Positions 35,992 through 47,988 of a stretch of 64,000 nucleotides of DNA are shown here, one piece after another. The stretch is from contig JAJEKV010000060.1 of the NCBI GenBank assembly GCA_021234155.1, positions 4,798,323-4,862,322 of the forward strand. The letters run 5' to 3'. Origin of the DNA: Isoetes taiwanensis (lineage: Eukaryota; Streptophyta; Lycopodiopsida; Isoetales; Isoetaceae). How positions within the stretch are numbered: the stretch's first letter is position 1; each line of letters opens with the position of its first letter. The notes under the pieces are model-generated. The model had not been told where the DNA came from. It did no database searches and worked only from the letters and a program-made list of their open reading frames with translations. The position numbers were made by a program, and so were the translations under genes.

Positions 35992-36230
35992 GCTGTCTCT
36001 GCACAGAAGGTAACTTGATATATCAAGTGTTGCAATCAACTCTGCCTGCCCTTGTAAATCTGAAAGGGTACCTCGAGCGACATGGTAGGCCAAGAAGCAG
36101 AATTGCTGTCTCTGCACAGAAGGTAACTTGATAGGTAGAAAGGAAGTGTTGTTGCAATCAATTCTGCCCTACCTTGTAAATCTGAAAAATTACCTCGAAT
36201 CTCGACCTATGTAGGCCAAGAAGCAGAATT
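35992..36230. repeat. 113 bp tandem duplication downstream of NOP10
   Basis: GCTGTCTCTGCACAGAAGGT...TTGTAAATCTGAAA...GTAGGCCAAGAAGCAGAATT occurs twice in a row. The second copy carries a few small insertions. Confidence 0.9.
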
Positions 36231-37231
36231 GGAGGGCTAAATCTGATAGAGGTGGGAATCTCAGGAATCTTGGCTGTTTTGGCAGATCAGGGCAAGATCT
36301 TGGGCTGTTTTAATACTTTCTCCTATCTATACGCATTTGTTATGGACACCATTGCACAGCATCTTGGTCAAGGCCGAAAGGGCCATGGCTTGACAAACTC
36401 CATTTATAAGAGACATGAAAGAAGTCCTTTAATGTTAGAAGCAAATGGAGATATCTAATTGAAATAGAATATTAGCTCTCTATCCATCTTGCACTATCAC
36501 ATGTGAACGAGAGATCTGAGTGGAATCAGTGGTGTTCCCATGGTTGGGAATTATGGGTTGAAACCCTTCCAACAGTAGGTTGCACAATGATGGGTTTATT
36601 TTTTTCCTAGAAATTGGCGGGTCGTTGGATATGTGGAGGAGCTTTGTCTCATGAAAGGATGCTTCTGCAAATACATGGCGATGGCATTTGCACAGGCACA
36701 CGCAAGGTCTATTCAGTGCCTAGTCTTTGCTTTGAGTTGTTTTTTGGTTGGTTGCTTGCGCATAGCATAGTCTGGCATAGCCAAACTTTGATCCATCCAT
36801 TTCATTCTGCTTTCACGGTTAAGAAAAAGATGATTTTCTTATGTGGGTGGATTGGGATTTGCGGATGATTTTGTATTGGGTGAAAAGAGGAACTGGCTAG
36901 GTAGGTCAGGAAAACTCGCTGTTTTTTAAGCTCCCTCTATTCTTCTGCTTCCTGCTCTGCAAAAGGTAAATGCTTTGTCCTCCAACCCGATAAGAGGCAT
37001 TCCATCATCTAGATGCCTCCTCTGCTTCACAAGTTTCTTTGAAGATGGGATGTTTCATCCCAAATAAAGAGAGAAGACGGTTTATAGATTCATCTTAATC
37101 TTACAGGCAGGCCACTAATTAGACCCACAAAAGAAGGAAAATTTTCTTTTTCTTTCTGCACTCTTCCGTGTTTGGATCAGGTGAGGTTTTGCGTTTGGAT
37201 CAGGTGAGGTTTGCGTGGTGCCACGGGTTAT
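36231..37231. other. Spacer, no gene recognised
   Basis: Open frames are short and motif-free. A short direct repeat of GTTTGGATCAGGTGAGGTTT lies at 37,169-37,213, beside the MITE. Confidence 0.4.
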
Positions 37232-37619
37232 TTAGGGTGGAATCACATTAGCGTGCCCGACCAATCGTGCATTTACAGTAAGCCAATCAGATCATGAAAC
37301 ATGGAGATTTTGGGCACATCCCTGTATCATACTTGAGTGCCCAAACAGCCATTTCGGCTTGGGCACCCCTCTGTTTTTTGGTCGGGGGTTCTCGGGTGAC
37401 CAAAATCGTCCCAGACTTGGGCACCCTGATCTGAAGCGCTGATTTCAAACTTTGATCTCCTTGATTTGCGGACAGCTTGAGGCGTGGATTTGTTCCTTGC
37501 TCTGTTTGGGCACCCTAATATGACAACAACAGAAATGGCGTGTCCAGGCATGCGTCCAACGGAGGCCCAAAGTCGCAGATATCTTTCTTGGGCACTGCTG
37601 TAATGTGATTCTGCCCTTA
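37232..37619. mobile_element. Tourist-like (PIF/Harbinger) MITE, 382 bp, TTA target duplication
   Basis: TTA|GGGTGGAATCACATTA at the left and TAATGTGATTCTGCCC|TTA at the right give terminal inverted repeats of about 25 bp with two or three mismatches and one short indel, flanked by the trinucleotide TTA. A GGG start, TTA duplication and sub-500 bp length with no coding capacity are the hallmarks of Tourist MITEs. The interior is GC-richer than its surroundings and has repeated TTGGGCACCC-like strings. Confidence 0.85.
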
Positions 37620-37759
37620 GTTTCGTCAAGAAGAAAAAAATTAAATTTAACAATTTAATATATTTAATATATGGTTTGGACTGAGTAATTTGGATCTAAT
37701 AATTCTAGTTACTTTAAATTTTAAAACAACTATAACATGTACTAATCTAGTAAAAACAG

Positions 37760-38230
37760 ACAAAGAAGACATGTAGTCCCTTATCCTATAGAACAAGTTA
37801 TTAAGGCAACCAGGGTTGCCCTCTATACGAAGTTAACACAACGTTAAAGTACAAAGTACAGATGAACGTTAAAGAAAATTAGTGAACACAAACCTTATTA
37901 GACTCGCACAAACCTTATTAGACTCTTGTGTATGAAGAAAGTTCTCGTTTTTTTGTTATCACTACCAGAGAAGACTCTAAGAGAAAGTCCTTTAGAGAAG
38001 ACTCGTGTGTAAAGAGAAAGTCCTTTAGTGAAACATACAAAGAAGACATGTAGTTCCACTTGTAGCTTATCCTATGGAACAAGTTGTTAACACAACAAAG
38101 GGTTGCCCTCTATATCAAGTTAACACAATGTTAAAGTACAAATCAACATTGAAGAAAATTAGTGCGCACAAACCTTATCAGACATATTAGTGTGGAAATA
38201 TTTGGAGGGCACACATGGGTTTGACTGAAG
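37760..38230. repeat. Diverged ~277 bp tandem duplication
   Basis: ACAAAGAAGACATGTAGT ... AACAAGTTRTTAA ... GGGTTGCCCTCTATA ... AGTTAACACAA ... GTTAAAGTACAAA ... CACAAACCTTAT appears twice in the same order. Shorter repeats of GAGACTCTTGTGT and AGAAAGTCCTT are interspersed up to 38,350. Confidence 0.8.
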
Positions 38231-38364
38231 GAGACTTATGTGTGTAAACAAAAAGTCCTTGTTTTTTGGTTATCACTATTGGAGGAGTACGGACTCTTGT
38301 GTGCAAAGAAAGAGTCCTTGTCTTTTGGTTAGAAGGAGACTCTTGTATGTAAAGAATAGAATGA

Positions 38365-41110
38365 TTTTTATCGTCCACTGAGACCAATCGGCCTATGGGA
38401 CCCAGAAGGAGCGCAGCAAACTTATTACTGTCCGGGTTAAAAAAACCCCTGCCCCGAAGGGTTTTCGAGGGAAAAAATGTGGCAGTAATAAGAATGCTGT
38501 CAAACTGTATAAGTATACATCATCATGAAATAAATGTATATATACATGTCAAGTGTATGCCCGAGGACATAGCTGATCTCGCATATCCATAACCTCCGAA
38601 GGTATGATCCCAGCACCCATACGAAAGCCGTACTCAATATCACATATAGCGGCTGGCCAGGCCTGACCAACCCAGCATAGCGCATCCGGATTTGATCATA
38701 TGCTGGGCAACTTTGAAGCGTATGAGATTCATCCTCAATGACTCCCATTTGGCAGCATTGACAGAGTCTGTCCTGGTGTGGCTCACCAATCCATCTGCCC
38801 GTCTCAATTCGAAGATGGTGTGCCCCTGTGCGAATGGAGGCAATGAGTATGCGCATTTTCATAGGCAAGTGGGTACGTAGATAGCATTGCGGACCTCGTT
38901 CTAATGTGGGATTTATGCGGCACACTTTTCCCTCCAGCAGGCCTTGAGGCTCTGCGGCCCCATTGCCATGATATAAGCTAGGTTAGGGAGACGAGCATCA
39001 TCCATATTGACCACTTTCTGAAAATAGACAATGTGGCGATCAAGGGCTGCCCTCTGAAGAAGCAAGAATCCCATATCCTGCAGCAGAATTTGATATGAGA
39101 CTGTGGACTTTACCCCTAGTGCTCGTACCAATAAGGCTTTCTACACCTGCTCCAAGTCATTCTAGGTAGCGAGGGATATTACTGGGCCCCATACTTCAAC
39201 CCCGTATAAAAGGACAGGCTCCACTATGACCAGGTGTGACTGATGGGCCCAATCATACAACTCTACAACTCTGCTCTATGACTATTGTTTTGCATTGCAG
39301 ATAGTGCCTTCCAGCCCGCCGTCACTCGTAGACGTACGGATGTGTCCCAGCGCATAGTAGAAGGAAACTCCACTCCCAAATATTTGTATGTGGGTGCTAC
39401 TTCCACATTCTGCCCTCGGTAATTGAAGGAGGGGATCCTCGGCTGATGTGAAGATGATATGAGAACCACCTTAGTCTTGGCCAAGTTGACGCACATATCA
39501 GTCGCTTGGCAGAATGTGTCCAGAGCATCGAGATGGCGTTGCATGTTTGCTGGTGTGTAAGCTAGGAGGTCCACATCATCAGCATATATTAACTGCCTGA
39601 TGTGCTAATGCAGAAGATAAGCTTCGTCGCCCCCATTATCAGCAAGCCAGCTCTCCAACTGATCAATGTAAAGCCCAAACAATGTTGGGGAGAGGGGGTA
39701 TCCCTAACGAACCCCGATACTACTATCAAATAGTTGGCTTGTCGGCTGCGACCGACCCGAGCGTCTTTCATATAGCCTGTACACTGCATTCTGCAAATCT
39801 ACAGGAACCCCTAGATGTTGCAATCTTGCCCATAGTTTTTCCCGAGGCACAGTGCCAAACACCTTTGCAAAATCCACGAAGCAACAATATAGATCCTGAC
39901 GGCGGTTCCTGCTGTCTTCAACCAGAGTTCACAACGTAAAGATGTGGTCAATGGTTGAGTGTCGAGGTCTGAATCCTGCCTGGATGAGGGCCCGCACCTC
40001 TGCTGCCTCTGCCCAGCCTGTCGACTGCTGCTCGAGAATCCCAGCAAGCAGTGTTGCAAACACCGAACTGACCATGATTGTTCGGTAATTGGTTGGGCAA
40101 TGCGAATCACCTGCCTTATAGATGGGAACAACCCTGCTATTGGTCTACTGCAGTGGGAAGTCTTCCTGTAATGCCTTGTTGAACAAGGCGGTCAGCACTG
40201 GTACTATGGACGGCCCTGCCCACTTGAGCAATTCTGCCTGCATACCATCCAGGTCTGGCGCTTTCCCATTGGCAAGATGCTATAAGCTTTGGTCCACGTC
40301 TGACTCTGTGATTTCCAGCACTGGGCCTTCTTGCAGGGGTAATACTGCCTGTGCACCCTGAGGGTCGTATAGATGTTGCAAGTATTGCCTCCACTGCTCG
40401 GGAGTGATGTTCCATGTGGACTATACTGGCTTTCTGAGAATCCTTCGCCAGAAGATCCTGGGGTGACGTTCCAGGAGGCAAAACATTTTCCTTTGATGCA
40501 CTGTGATGTATCTGGCTTTCTTAGCTTTAAGAAAGACGCGGTACTGTCTGACTGCATGTGGGCATAAAGCAGGGTCTGTGACCTGGCAGAGCCAGCGTTT
40601 GTGTTGCATCTCTCTGCAGCACTCCTAGCACATCAGTCAGCCGGCCTGTCTGTTGCTCTAGTGTAGGATACTACAAAATTTCTGCCAGGTCATCTATAAG
40701 CATCTGGGCATAAGCCTCTGCATGTTCATAATCCAATCACAGCTAAGGCCTGCGAGGAGTTGTTGCACAGGGGGTTTGCACAACCTGCCAAGCCAATTTC
40801 AAGTAAAATGGTAAGTGGTCTGAGTCGATCTCTTCATCCCTATTAGTTGTTCCCACCTGGAAGTGCTTGACCACATGCATATCATGCTCAGGCACCAGCA
40901 CATAGTCCATCACACTAGATCCTCCCCACCGGTTTTCCTGTCTACAAGTGCTCTTGCAGGTGGACGGCCACTGTGCCAGTCCATTGCAGATTACCAGGTA
41001 AAAGATACCACAGAGCAAAAGCAACTGCCTACCATAGTGCGTGACCTGATTGTCATCTAATGTCCGTGGCCAAGCTCCTTCTGCATTCTTAGTCATCAGC
41101 CCGACCTTCG
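38365..41110 (-). mobile_element. LINE retrotransposon (minus), 5'-incomplete, degenerate
   Basis: On the minus strand the order is endonuclease C-terminus (about 41,096-40,743), reverse transcriptase (about 40,500-39,270), C-terminal cysteine/histidine region (38,925-38,640), and a 3' trailer ending ...CAGTGGACGATAAAAA at 38,365. It directly abuts an AGAATAGAATGA flank. The same trailer end occurs at two other places in the window (58.6 and 61.5 kb), so this family inserted repeatedly. The element is non-functional. Confidence 0.88.
38500..41096 (-). pseudogene. LINE ORF2 remnant: AP-type endonuclease, reverse transcriptase, zinc-knuckle-like end
   Basis: The endonuclease part contains NQVTHYGRQLLLLC, GGSSVMDYVLVPE and DSDHLPFYL, the last being the catalytic SDH motif. 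The reverse transcriptase part contains GVRQGYPLSPTLFGLYI in a shifted frame near 39,680 and YADDVDLLAYTP at about 39,587. It continues NLAKTKVVLISS and YKYLGVEFPSTMRWD, then VEPVLLYGVEVWGP near 39,210. The C-terminal part has RTGAHHLRIETGRW and LCQCCQMGVIEDESHTLQSC, a C-x2-C...H-x4-C arrangement. Together these would nick DNA and copy the element RNA at the target. Frameshifts and stops break it into at least six pieces. Confidence 0.88.
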
Positions 41111-41384
41111 AGTATCAGGATGCTATAATCCAGGCTTGGGCCAAATATAAACTAGTCCGTGCAGTGAGGGAGAGCATCCGCTATTCAATCTTCTATCCCC
41201 TTACAACACCTTAGATCAATCCTTTTGTTAACTCTCCTTTGTACAAATGCAATTTTCAATTTTGTTTGGTGTTTTCGGCACTATGCCATTTGTAACCATA
41301 TGTATATCTTAATGTCAAGTGATTTTTTCGCAATGCTCTTGTTGTACTATCTGGCATAATGTGCTTATCTCGATTTCATTTGTA
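41111..41384. other. Junction between the LINE and the Ty3 element
   Basis: AT-rich, no frame. It could be leader sequence of the Ty3 element, but I see no LTR end and no tRNA primer-binding site. Confidence 0.4.
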
Positions 41385-41389
41385 TCTTA

Positions 41390-42357
41390 GACGATGCACG
41401 TCCCCCTCCGTGGGCGACACCAGTGCCACCGGGCCGTCTTACACCCGAATAGGAGCTCACCATTATGAAGCGCCAGCTTACTGAGCTCCAAGCATACGTG
41501 TTGTAAACCAATCCACCCTTGGTACCACAGGACCCTGTTCCACCGAACCATGCCAAAGCTAAGAAAAAGGATTACTAGAAAACCGTGGACTCTTGCCATC
41601 ACTTGTATCTGGAAGAACTATAAGTTGGCGCAGTTCTGAGGAAAAAGCAGGTCAGGAGTGGATGCCGAGTCTTGGTTAGACGAGATGCAGGAATTCGGCA
41701 AATCTTATGGTATGACCGAAAAGGATATTGGCAAGGTTGCCACCACAAATCTTATAGGGTCTGCCTGCATATGGTGGAAGGGATATGCCCGCTCACACGG
41801 GTTCCGCTACAAATTTTTTGCTAAAGCCTTCAAGTCTCATTACATTCCCAGGGTGCTGCCAGCAGATTCAGACCTTTTATCACCTGGAGCAGAAGAACAT
41901 GACCGTCCAAACCTACACGGATGAGTTCATGAGGTTATGTTTGTACGTTCCAAGGATAAATGAGTGCAGAGCAGTTGAGGGATACATTGAGGGGTTATCC
42001 CTTACCTTGAGGAAAATGGTTCGAGCAATAGACCCTAAAACAGTAGCAGAAGAAGAGGCTAAAGCCCTTAGCCTAGAGGAGGATGCTCCTAAGTATCAGC
42101 CATCGCGACCCTCTTCTTTCGGTCAGAATAGGGGTTACGTACCTTACAGAGGACATTCACCTAGTCCGGGGCCTCTCGCCTCGACTGGATATCAGAAGCC
42201 AGAGAAGAAAGTTTCCTTTACAGTACCAGATAAATCCTGCAACGCTACAGGAGCTTTCAAAGATATTCTCCAAGCCATTCCCACGGAGGCTCGCGACCAG
42301 TTACATCGGGACAAGGCTTGCTTGCAGGAGCACCCGTTGCTCTTGGAGCCGAGATAA
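41390..42357 (+). pseudogene. Ty3/gypsy gag remnant
   Basis: The capsid-type region reads AESWLDEMQEFGKSYGMTE, GSACIWWKGYARSHGF, FAKAFKSHYIPRVL and, after a frame change, LEQKNMTVQTYTDEFMRLC, a standard retrotransposon gag domain. A proline/serine-rich tail follows. I cannot find the CCHC zinc knuckle that normally follows, nor the protease D[T/S]GA active site, which suggests a deletion between about 42,230 and 42,350. Gag would form the particle that packages element RNA. Confidence 0.85.
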
Positions 42358-45300
42358 TGGATATTGGTCGCTATGACCTCATTGTGGGCATGGAGTTCCT
42401 GGCTACTGCAAGAGCCAACATTGATTGTGAAAAGCGAGAAGTTAAATGCAGCCAACGGAGCCCGAGTGACCATAGCAGGTAAATCGGTTGTTCCCATTAT
42501 GCAATGTATCTCATTACACCAGTTGCATAGAGCTATCAAGAAATCTCAGGTTACTGGCATGATTCAACTTGCTTCGTTCGAAGCCAAGTCTAAACAAGAT
42601 GAAGTTCTTGATAGCTTGCCTCCAGCAACAACAGTTCTTTTTTAGGAATGCCATGACCTTTTCCCGGAAGAAATTCATCGGTTGCCACCCTTTAGAGGTG
42701 TGGAATGTGAAATTACCTTGGAACCAGGCACCAAGCCTACCACCAAGGCTCCATATCGAGTGAGTACTCCTGAGTTAACAGAACTTAAGAAGCAGTTACA
42801 AGAGCTCCTCAGATTGGGCTTCATTCGACCTAGTGTGTCACCTTTTTGGGCCCCAATACTCTTTGTGAAGAAGAAGGATGCACCTTGAGAATGTGCATAG
42901 ATTATCGCCAACTGAATAAGCACACTATTAAGAATCAATATGCTTTACCGCATGCCCATGATCTAATAGATCAGTTGCAAGGGGCTAAATATTTTACGAA
43001 GATTGACCTTCGTTCGGGATATCACCAGATACGAATTAAGGAGGATGACATTCACAAGTCTGCTTTTTGGACACGCTATGGACATTATCAGTTCACTGTG
43101 ATGCCATTTGACCTGACCAATGCCCCGGCCACCTTCATGAGGCTGATGGTTGAAGTCTTCCGTGAATATCTTGATGATTTTGCATCATATTCTTTGATGA
43201 TATCGTTATATATAGTAAGACCTTAGAGGACCATGAGCGGCATCTTCGGTTGGCCTTGCAGAAACTCAGACGCCACCAACTGTATGCCAAGTTCCAAGTG
43301 TCAGTTCGCAACCACCAAGATTGACTACCTAGGGCATATTGTGTCTACGGAAGGGATAGCTACAGATCCAGCTAAGATTGAAGCAGTAAAAGATTGGCCA
43401 ATTCCAACCAATGTGTCTGAGGTTCGCAGCTTTTTAGGCTTGGCCGGTTATTATCGCAAGTTTATTAAAGACTTTGCCAAGCTCGCCGCGCCCGTGACGG
43501 ACCTAACCAAGCATGAAAAGGTTAGGGATTGGATGACACATTGGAAAGACAAAGTTCAAGCCGGATTCCGGTCATTAAAGAATGCTTTGACAACGGTCCC
43601 GGTTCTCACCTTGCCAGACCCTCGGAAGGATAAGTGGGTTGCCACGGATGCTAGTAAAATAGCTACCGGTGGATATTAATGCAAGAAGGTCGGGTCATCG
43701 CGTATGATTCTAGAAAAATGAATGATGCGGAACAGCGATACCCCACGCATGACCAAGAATTGCTTGATGTCGTGCGTGCCTTGCGCATTTGGAGGCATTA
43801 TTTACTTGGGAGACGATTCCAGTTGAATACTGATCACCAAAGCCTCCAATACATTTTCACGCAACCCCACCTCAACTTGAGACAAAGACGATGGATGGAA
43901 TTCCTCGAGGAATATGATTTTAAGGTCATCTATAAGTCAGACAGGCATAATGTTGTTGCTGATGTCTCCAATGAGTTTGAGAAGCAGATACATCAGACTC
44001 TTCCCATAGACCCAGAATTTCAGGAGATATGGCAAAGTGTATCCAAGGAAGCCAGAACATACAAGGAAAGGGAGGCCTTCCACCATTATAAGAAGGAAGC
44101 TGAACTCCTTTATTATAACGATAAGTGATGTGTTCCCGAGACATCAGGAGTTCGCAAGCTCATTCTCTACGATACATATAACAGTCCTATAGCCGGGCAT
44201 GCAGAATTTATGAAGACATATTTCAAGATCCACTCCAACTATTTCTGGCCATGAATGAAGAAGCACATTGCCAGGTACATTAAGCAATGTCAGATCTGTT
44301 AGAAAACAAAGGTTGAGCAATGCGTAATCCAGGGGAACTGCAACCCCTAGATGTCCCCAATGCAAAATGGGAAGTTATTACCATAGATTTTATCGTGGGG
44401 CTCCCGCGCCCCTTAAGAGGTTTTGATGCCTTAATGGTGGTGGTCGACAAACTTTCTAAGATGACACACTTTCTGCCATGTCGTACCATGGACACTGCAT
44501 TGGATACCGCCTTGTTGTTTACCAAGGAGGTATTTCGCCTTCATGGGATGCCCTGTACCATTATATCGGACCGGGATCCTAAGTTTGTTAGTGCATTCTG
44601 GAAAAATTTCTTTAGCACTATTCAAACTAAGGCCATGAGCACAGCTTATCATTCGCAGACAGATGGTCAAACAGAGCGTACCAATCGCATAATTGAAGAT
44701 ATGCCACGTAACTATGTCTGGAATAATAAGCAATCTCAATGGGCAGATTACATCCATTTGGTGGAGTTTGCCTATAACAGCACTAGACAGGAGTCCTCAA
44801 AAATGTCTCCTTTCATGATCAATTATGGCTATCAATGCTTTACTCCAGTCACGTGGCATAATCCAGTTTCCAAAGTGGAAGTTTCTCAACAGTTGCTTAC
44901 AGATATGCAAGCACTTGTAGAAGAAGTGCGGGCATATTTGTTGGCTGCAAGAGCTCGGCAAAAGAGTCTTACCGACCGCCATCGGACACCACGGGAATTT
45001 CACGCCGGTGATTCGGTTTGGCTAAAGATTAAGGTGAAGCAAGCCAAACTTACAATTGGCAATTGTAAGAAGCTTGCATCTAGATGGGTGGGACCTTTTC
45101 AGATAACTGAAAAGATAGGTTCTCAAGCCTACCGATTGGATCTACCAGCACATTTGAAGATCCATAAAGTTTTCCATGTAAGTCTTCTCAAGAAACATAA
45201 TCTTGATCTAGAAGAACTTCTTGACACACCAACACTTCTGGAGATGACCGAGGATCAGTTGGAGATTGTGCCTGAAGCTCTCTTGATCGCGCGTATAAGC

Positions 45301-45480
45301 AAACCCGCCGAACTCAAATCTTGCAATACTTGGTTAAGTGGAAACACTTACCCACAGAAGACGCAACATGGGTTCTTAAAGCGGATTTGGATAAGACTTA
45401 CCCGGACTTTATGAAAATATGCCAGGGTCAAACCATTCAAGATGCGATCATCTACAACCCTAACGGTAAGCATTGTGTTA
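42340..45480 (+). pseudogene. Ty3/gypsy pol remnant: protease tail, RT, RNase H, integrase, chromodomain
   Basis: The protease tail reads IMDIGRYDLIVGMEFLATA. RT has [20 protein letters not shown], then a frameshift, [19 protein letters not shown] and [14 protein letters not shown] second frameshift puts [19 protein letters not shown] (catalytic DD) out of frame. RNase H has WVATDASKIATGG, a stop/frameshift at 43,678, then MQEGRVIAYDSRKMND and NTDHQSLQYIF. The integrase zinc-binding region has two stops where W-P-*-MKK and C-*-KTKV are read. The catalytic core is intact in one frame (44,320-45,414) with D in TIDFIVGLP, D in ISDRDPKF and E in TDGQTERTNRIIE. The chromodomain (LQYLVKWKHLPTEDATW) is frameshifted near 45,310. 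Several stops fit CAG-to-TAG or CGA-to-TGA changes. Confidence 0.92.
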
Positions 45481-46005
45481 TGGGTCCGACAGGGATCATA
45501 TGAGAGAGATCCGACAGGGACCATTTTAGGGGTTGAGTTACGTGCATCTTAGGTGAGGAACTGAGCATATAGGCATTCATGATAGGACGCATTCGTCTGC
45601 AGCTACAATGGGAATATAGCCATTCCTTACGCCGAGACAACGTGCAAGCCTTACGCATGATAGGATTCTTGCATTCATAATTTTCAATTACTTTAAGGGG
45701 GTGGTCCCTTCAACCACACTACTTAAAATTATTTTGTGAACTTTGATGTATTTTACTTCTGCAGACTAGTAGGGTACTGGCATACTGTAGAAGAAGCTAG
45801 GCCTCAGCCTGGAGGCCAACTCTTGTATTTGAAATTTTGTGTTACAAGTACACTCTTAAGTATTACTGTCGTCATTTCTTGTGTTTGTGAAAAGACTTCC
45901 GTCCTATGACCTATATATGTGATCTTCTGTTGACTTCAATAAGTAAGAGTTATCTTTGGTACATTCAATCTCCACTAACTCTAATGCTGAGGACAACATT
46001 AATCC

Positions 46006-46018
46006 AAGGGGAGGAGAA
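46006..46018 (+). other. Polypurine tract of the Ty3 element
   Basis: AAGGGGAGGAGAA directly precedes TGTGACATTC. This is the expected plus-strand primer next to a 3' LTR of a Ty3/gypsy element. Confidence 0.82.
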
Positions 46019-47330
46019 TGTGACATTCTAGGTATTCATACGGTATACGTATGCATACCATGACACGTCATCAGTATTTAGTTAAACTCTTAAGGGTCAA
46101 TAAGGGATAACTTAGATTCACTTAAAATAGATTTTATTAGCTATGCTAATAAAATTAGGGGATAATTAGCATAATTATGTTAATTAAGGTATAATTAGTT
46201 AAATGTCACCAATGGGGGAGTGCCACCAGGCCTAACTCGATTGGCCAAGTGGGACTTGTTAATTTGGGTGGAGAAATAGGGGTCCTACCTCCATTTTTGC
46301 CCCAAATTCGAATTGGGAAGAGGGGAGGAGGAGCAGCTACTAGTCTTTGCCAGTTCTTGCCAACAAACCCAAAGTATAGAGACCTTCCGTGATAATGGCT
46401 CCAGCCAAGAGACTGATTAGTCCCTAGATAGCTTCTATCTCCGTTAACACTTTTTTGAATAGATGGAATGGTTAAATTATCTTTCATATGTTGTTTTGGA
46501 TGATGATGGATATTTAGATGGTGTTTATATTATTTCTTTCTGCTCCCTCCGTGTATTGGGATTAAGGGAAGGATAGAGACCTGAAAGCCTCTTAGAACTA
46601 GAGATGTTTCCTAGCTAGACCCCGTAATACCCAATATATGCGGCCTGTGCACAAGAGCCAACCTGGTGGAGGATGTTATGATATGGTTCAACACCAAACA
46701 ACAGACACAACTGGGGAATCGGGGGTGGAGCCTTGCTGAGCGTGGTTACTGGAGCTCCTACAATGTGCTAGGCCTATAGTTGGTCACTGTGTGTGGGCCA
46801 GGTATGAGTCTGACACCTCCTGGGTCGTTGGATATGGCCGTTATGGACGTCCTCGACTTTGTGTAGATTTAGGGGGATAAGTCGGGTATAGATACGGGTG
46901 CTGCAAGTATGGCAGGTATCCTCCAGCACACCCAAGGAACCGTTGTGATCTGGGAGGAGAAGCTTCTCTGACCCGCCTCATCGGACCGGGGAGATGTAAC
47001 CGAGTAGTCCCAGAGGTTGATTCCTTGGGATTGCATCTCGGGAGGGCTACAAGCATGTCATAGCATGATTGACCTATCTGCAAAGTGTGCCTGGGGAGGG
47101 GCGGATGGAGTGGACTACCCTAGCCATTGTCTTATGCCGATAGCGCCATGTTATACCTCTGTCGGTTGTTATCCTCGGGCACGGCCGTCGGTTGACCCCT
47201 TGAGTCGAGCCTCATTGCTCATGTTATTGATGGTACTTTTCTTTCGTTGATGATGATGGATGGACCACCCTTCATTGATGGTATATTATTTTAGCATGAT
47301 TGTTGTATGCTAACGTGTATGTATGCTTTT
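46019..47330 (+). repeat. 3' LTR of the Ty3 element (right edge uncertain)
   Basis: It starts TGTGACATTC right after the polypurine tract. Near its start are an imperfect dyad (GGTATACGTATGCATACC, 46,040 region) and an 11-bp perfect inverted repeat ATTTTATTAGC-tat-GCTAATAAAAT (46,131-46,155). With only one LTR present the end cannot be fixed by comparison. The LINE endonuclease is readable from about 47,400. Confidence 0.6.
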
Positions 47331-47399
47331 GTTGTATAGGATTTCCCATAGAGGACGTGGGATGAATGACACCTCCGTGTTCCTGTAGGACACTTGGCC

Positions 47400-47988
47400 A
47401 TCCCAAGTGGTCAGAAAGTATGGCGGAGGGCCTTACCATGGTGATGTAGTCGCCATGGGAGGAAATTCCGTATTTATGCGATAGGAGCATCATTATAGAT
47501 GCGGGGGCGTCCACGGATGCCATTATAGGTTCTAATTTCAATGTCCTGGTTGCTACTGCTAATTCGGCTAAGGCTAGTGTCCTCATTGCTTGGAAGCCTT
47601 TCCTTAATGTTACTTTTACTCAAGTCGATAGGTTTGGACGTTGGATAATAGTCAAATGGATGAACAATAGCTAAGAGTGGAGGATCGTGAATGTGTATGC
47701 ACCTAATCAGCCACGTCAACGAGGTTCTTCGTAGCCCACTTTACGGACCAAGATTCTGCGACTCTGACATAATGCAGCATGGCTACTGGTTGGTGATTTT
47801 AATATGGTTGAATTTGAAGCTGATAGATGTTGCAGAGGCATACAGGTTGTTCATGGATTTGAGCACGAGCAGTGGAGGCAGTTTGTACTGGATTGCAGGC
47901 TTGTAGAGATTGATGGAGACGAATCCTTTACATGGTGTAATGGCTGGACTGGATTAGATAGAGCTTATGCTCGGCTCGATCGCGGCTA
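47400..47988 (+). pseudogene. LINE 2 ORF2, endonuclease part, left of the nested insertion
   Basis: The plus strand reads VLIAWKPFLNVTFTQVDRFG, WRIVNVYAPNQP, a broken WLLVGDFNMVEFEADR (catalytic DFN), WRQFVLDCRLVEIDGDESFT and WCNGWTGLDRAYARLDR. This is the order of an L1-type AP endonuclease. The frame stops where the inserted element begins, and the SDH-type end of the domain is found 6.2 kb further on. Confidence 0.85.

Larger units (their letters stand above)
41385..47330 (+). mobile_element. Ty3/gypsy chromovirus, degenerate, no visible 5' LTR
   Basis: gag, protease tail, reverse transcriptase, RNase H, integrase and chromodomain are readable in that order on the plus strand. A polypurine tract (46,006-46,018) and a 3' LTR start (46,019) follow. 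The order RT-RH-INT with a C-terminal chromodomain defines a chromovirus. No 5' LTR or primer-binding site can be seen; the minus-strand LINE lies where they should be. The LTR's right edge is not visible, so the end given is approximate. Many frame breaks show that the copy is dead. Confidence 0.88.
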
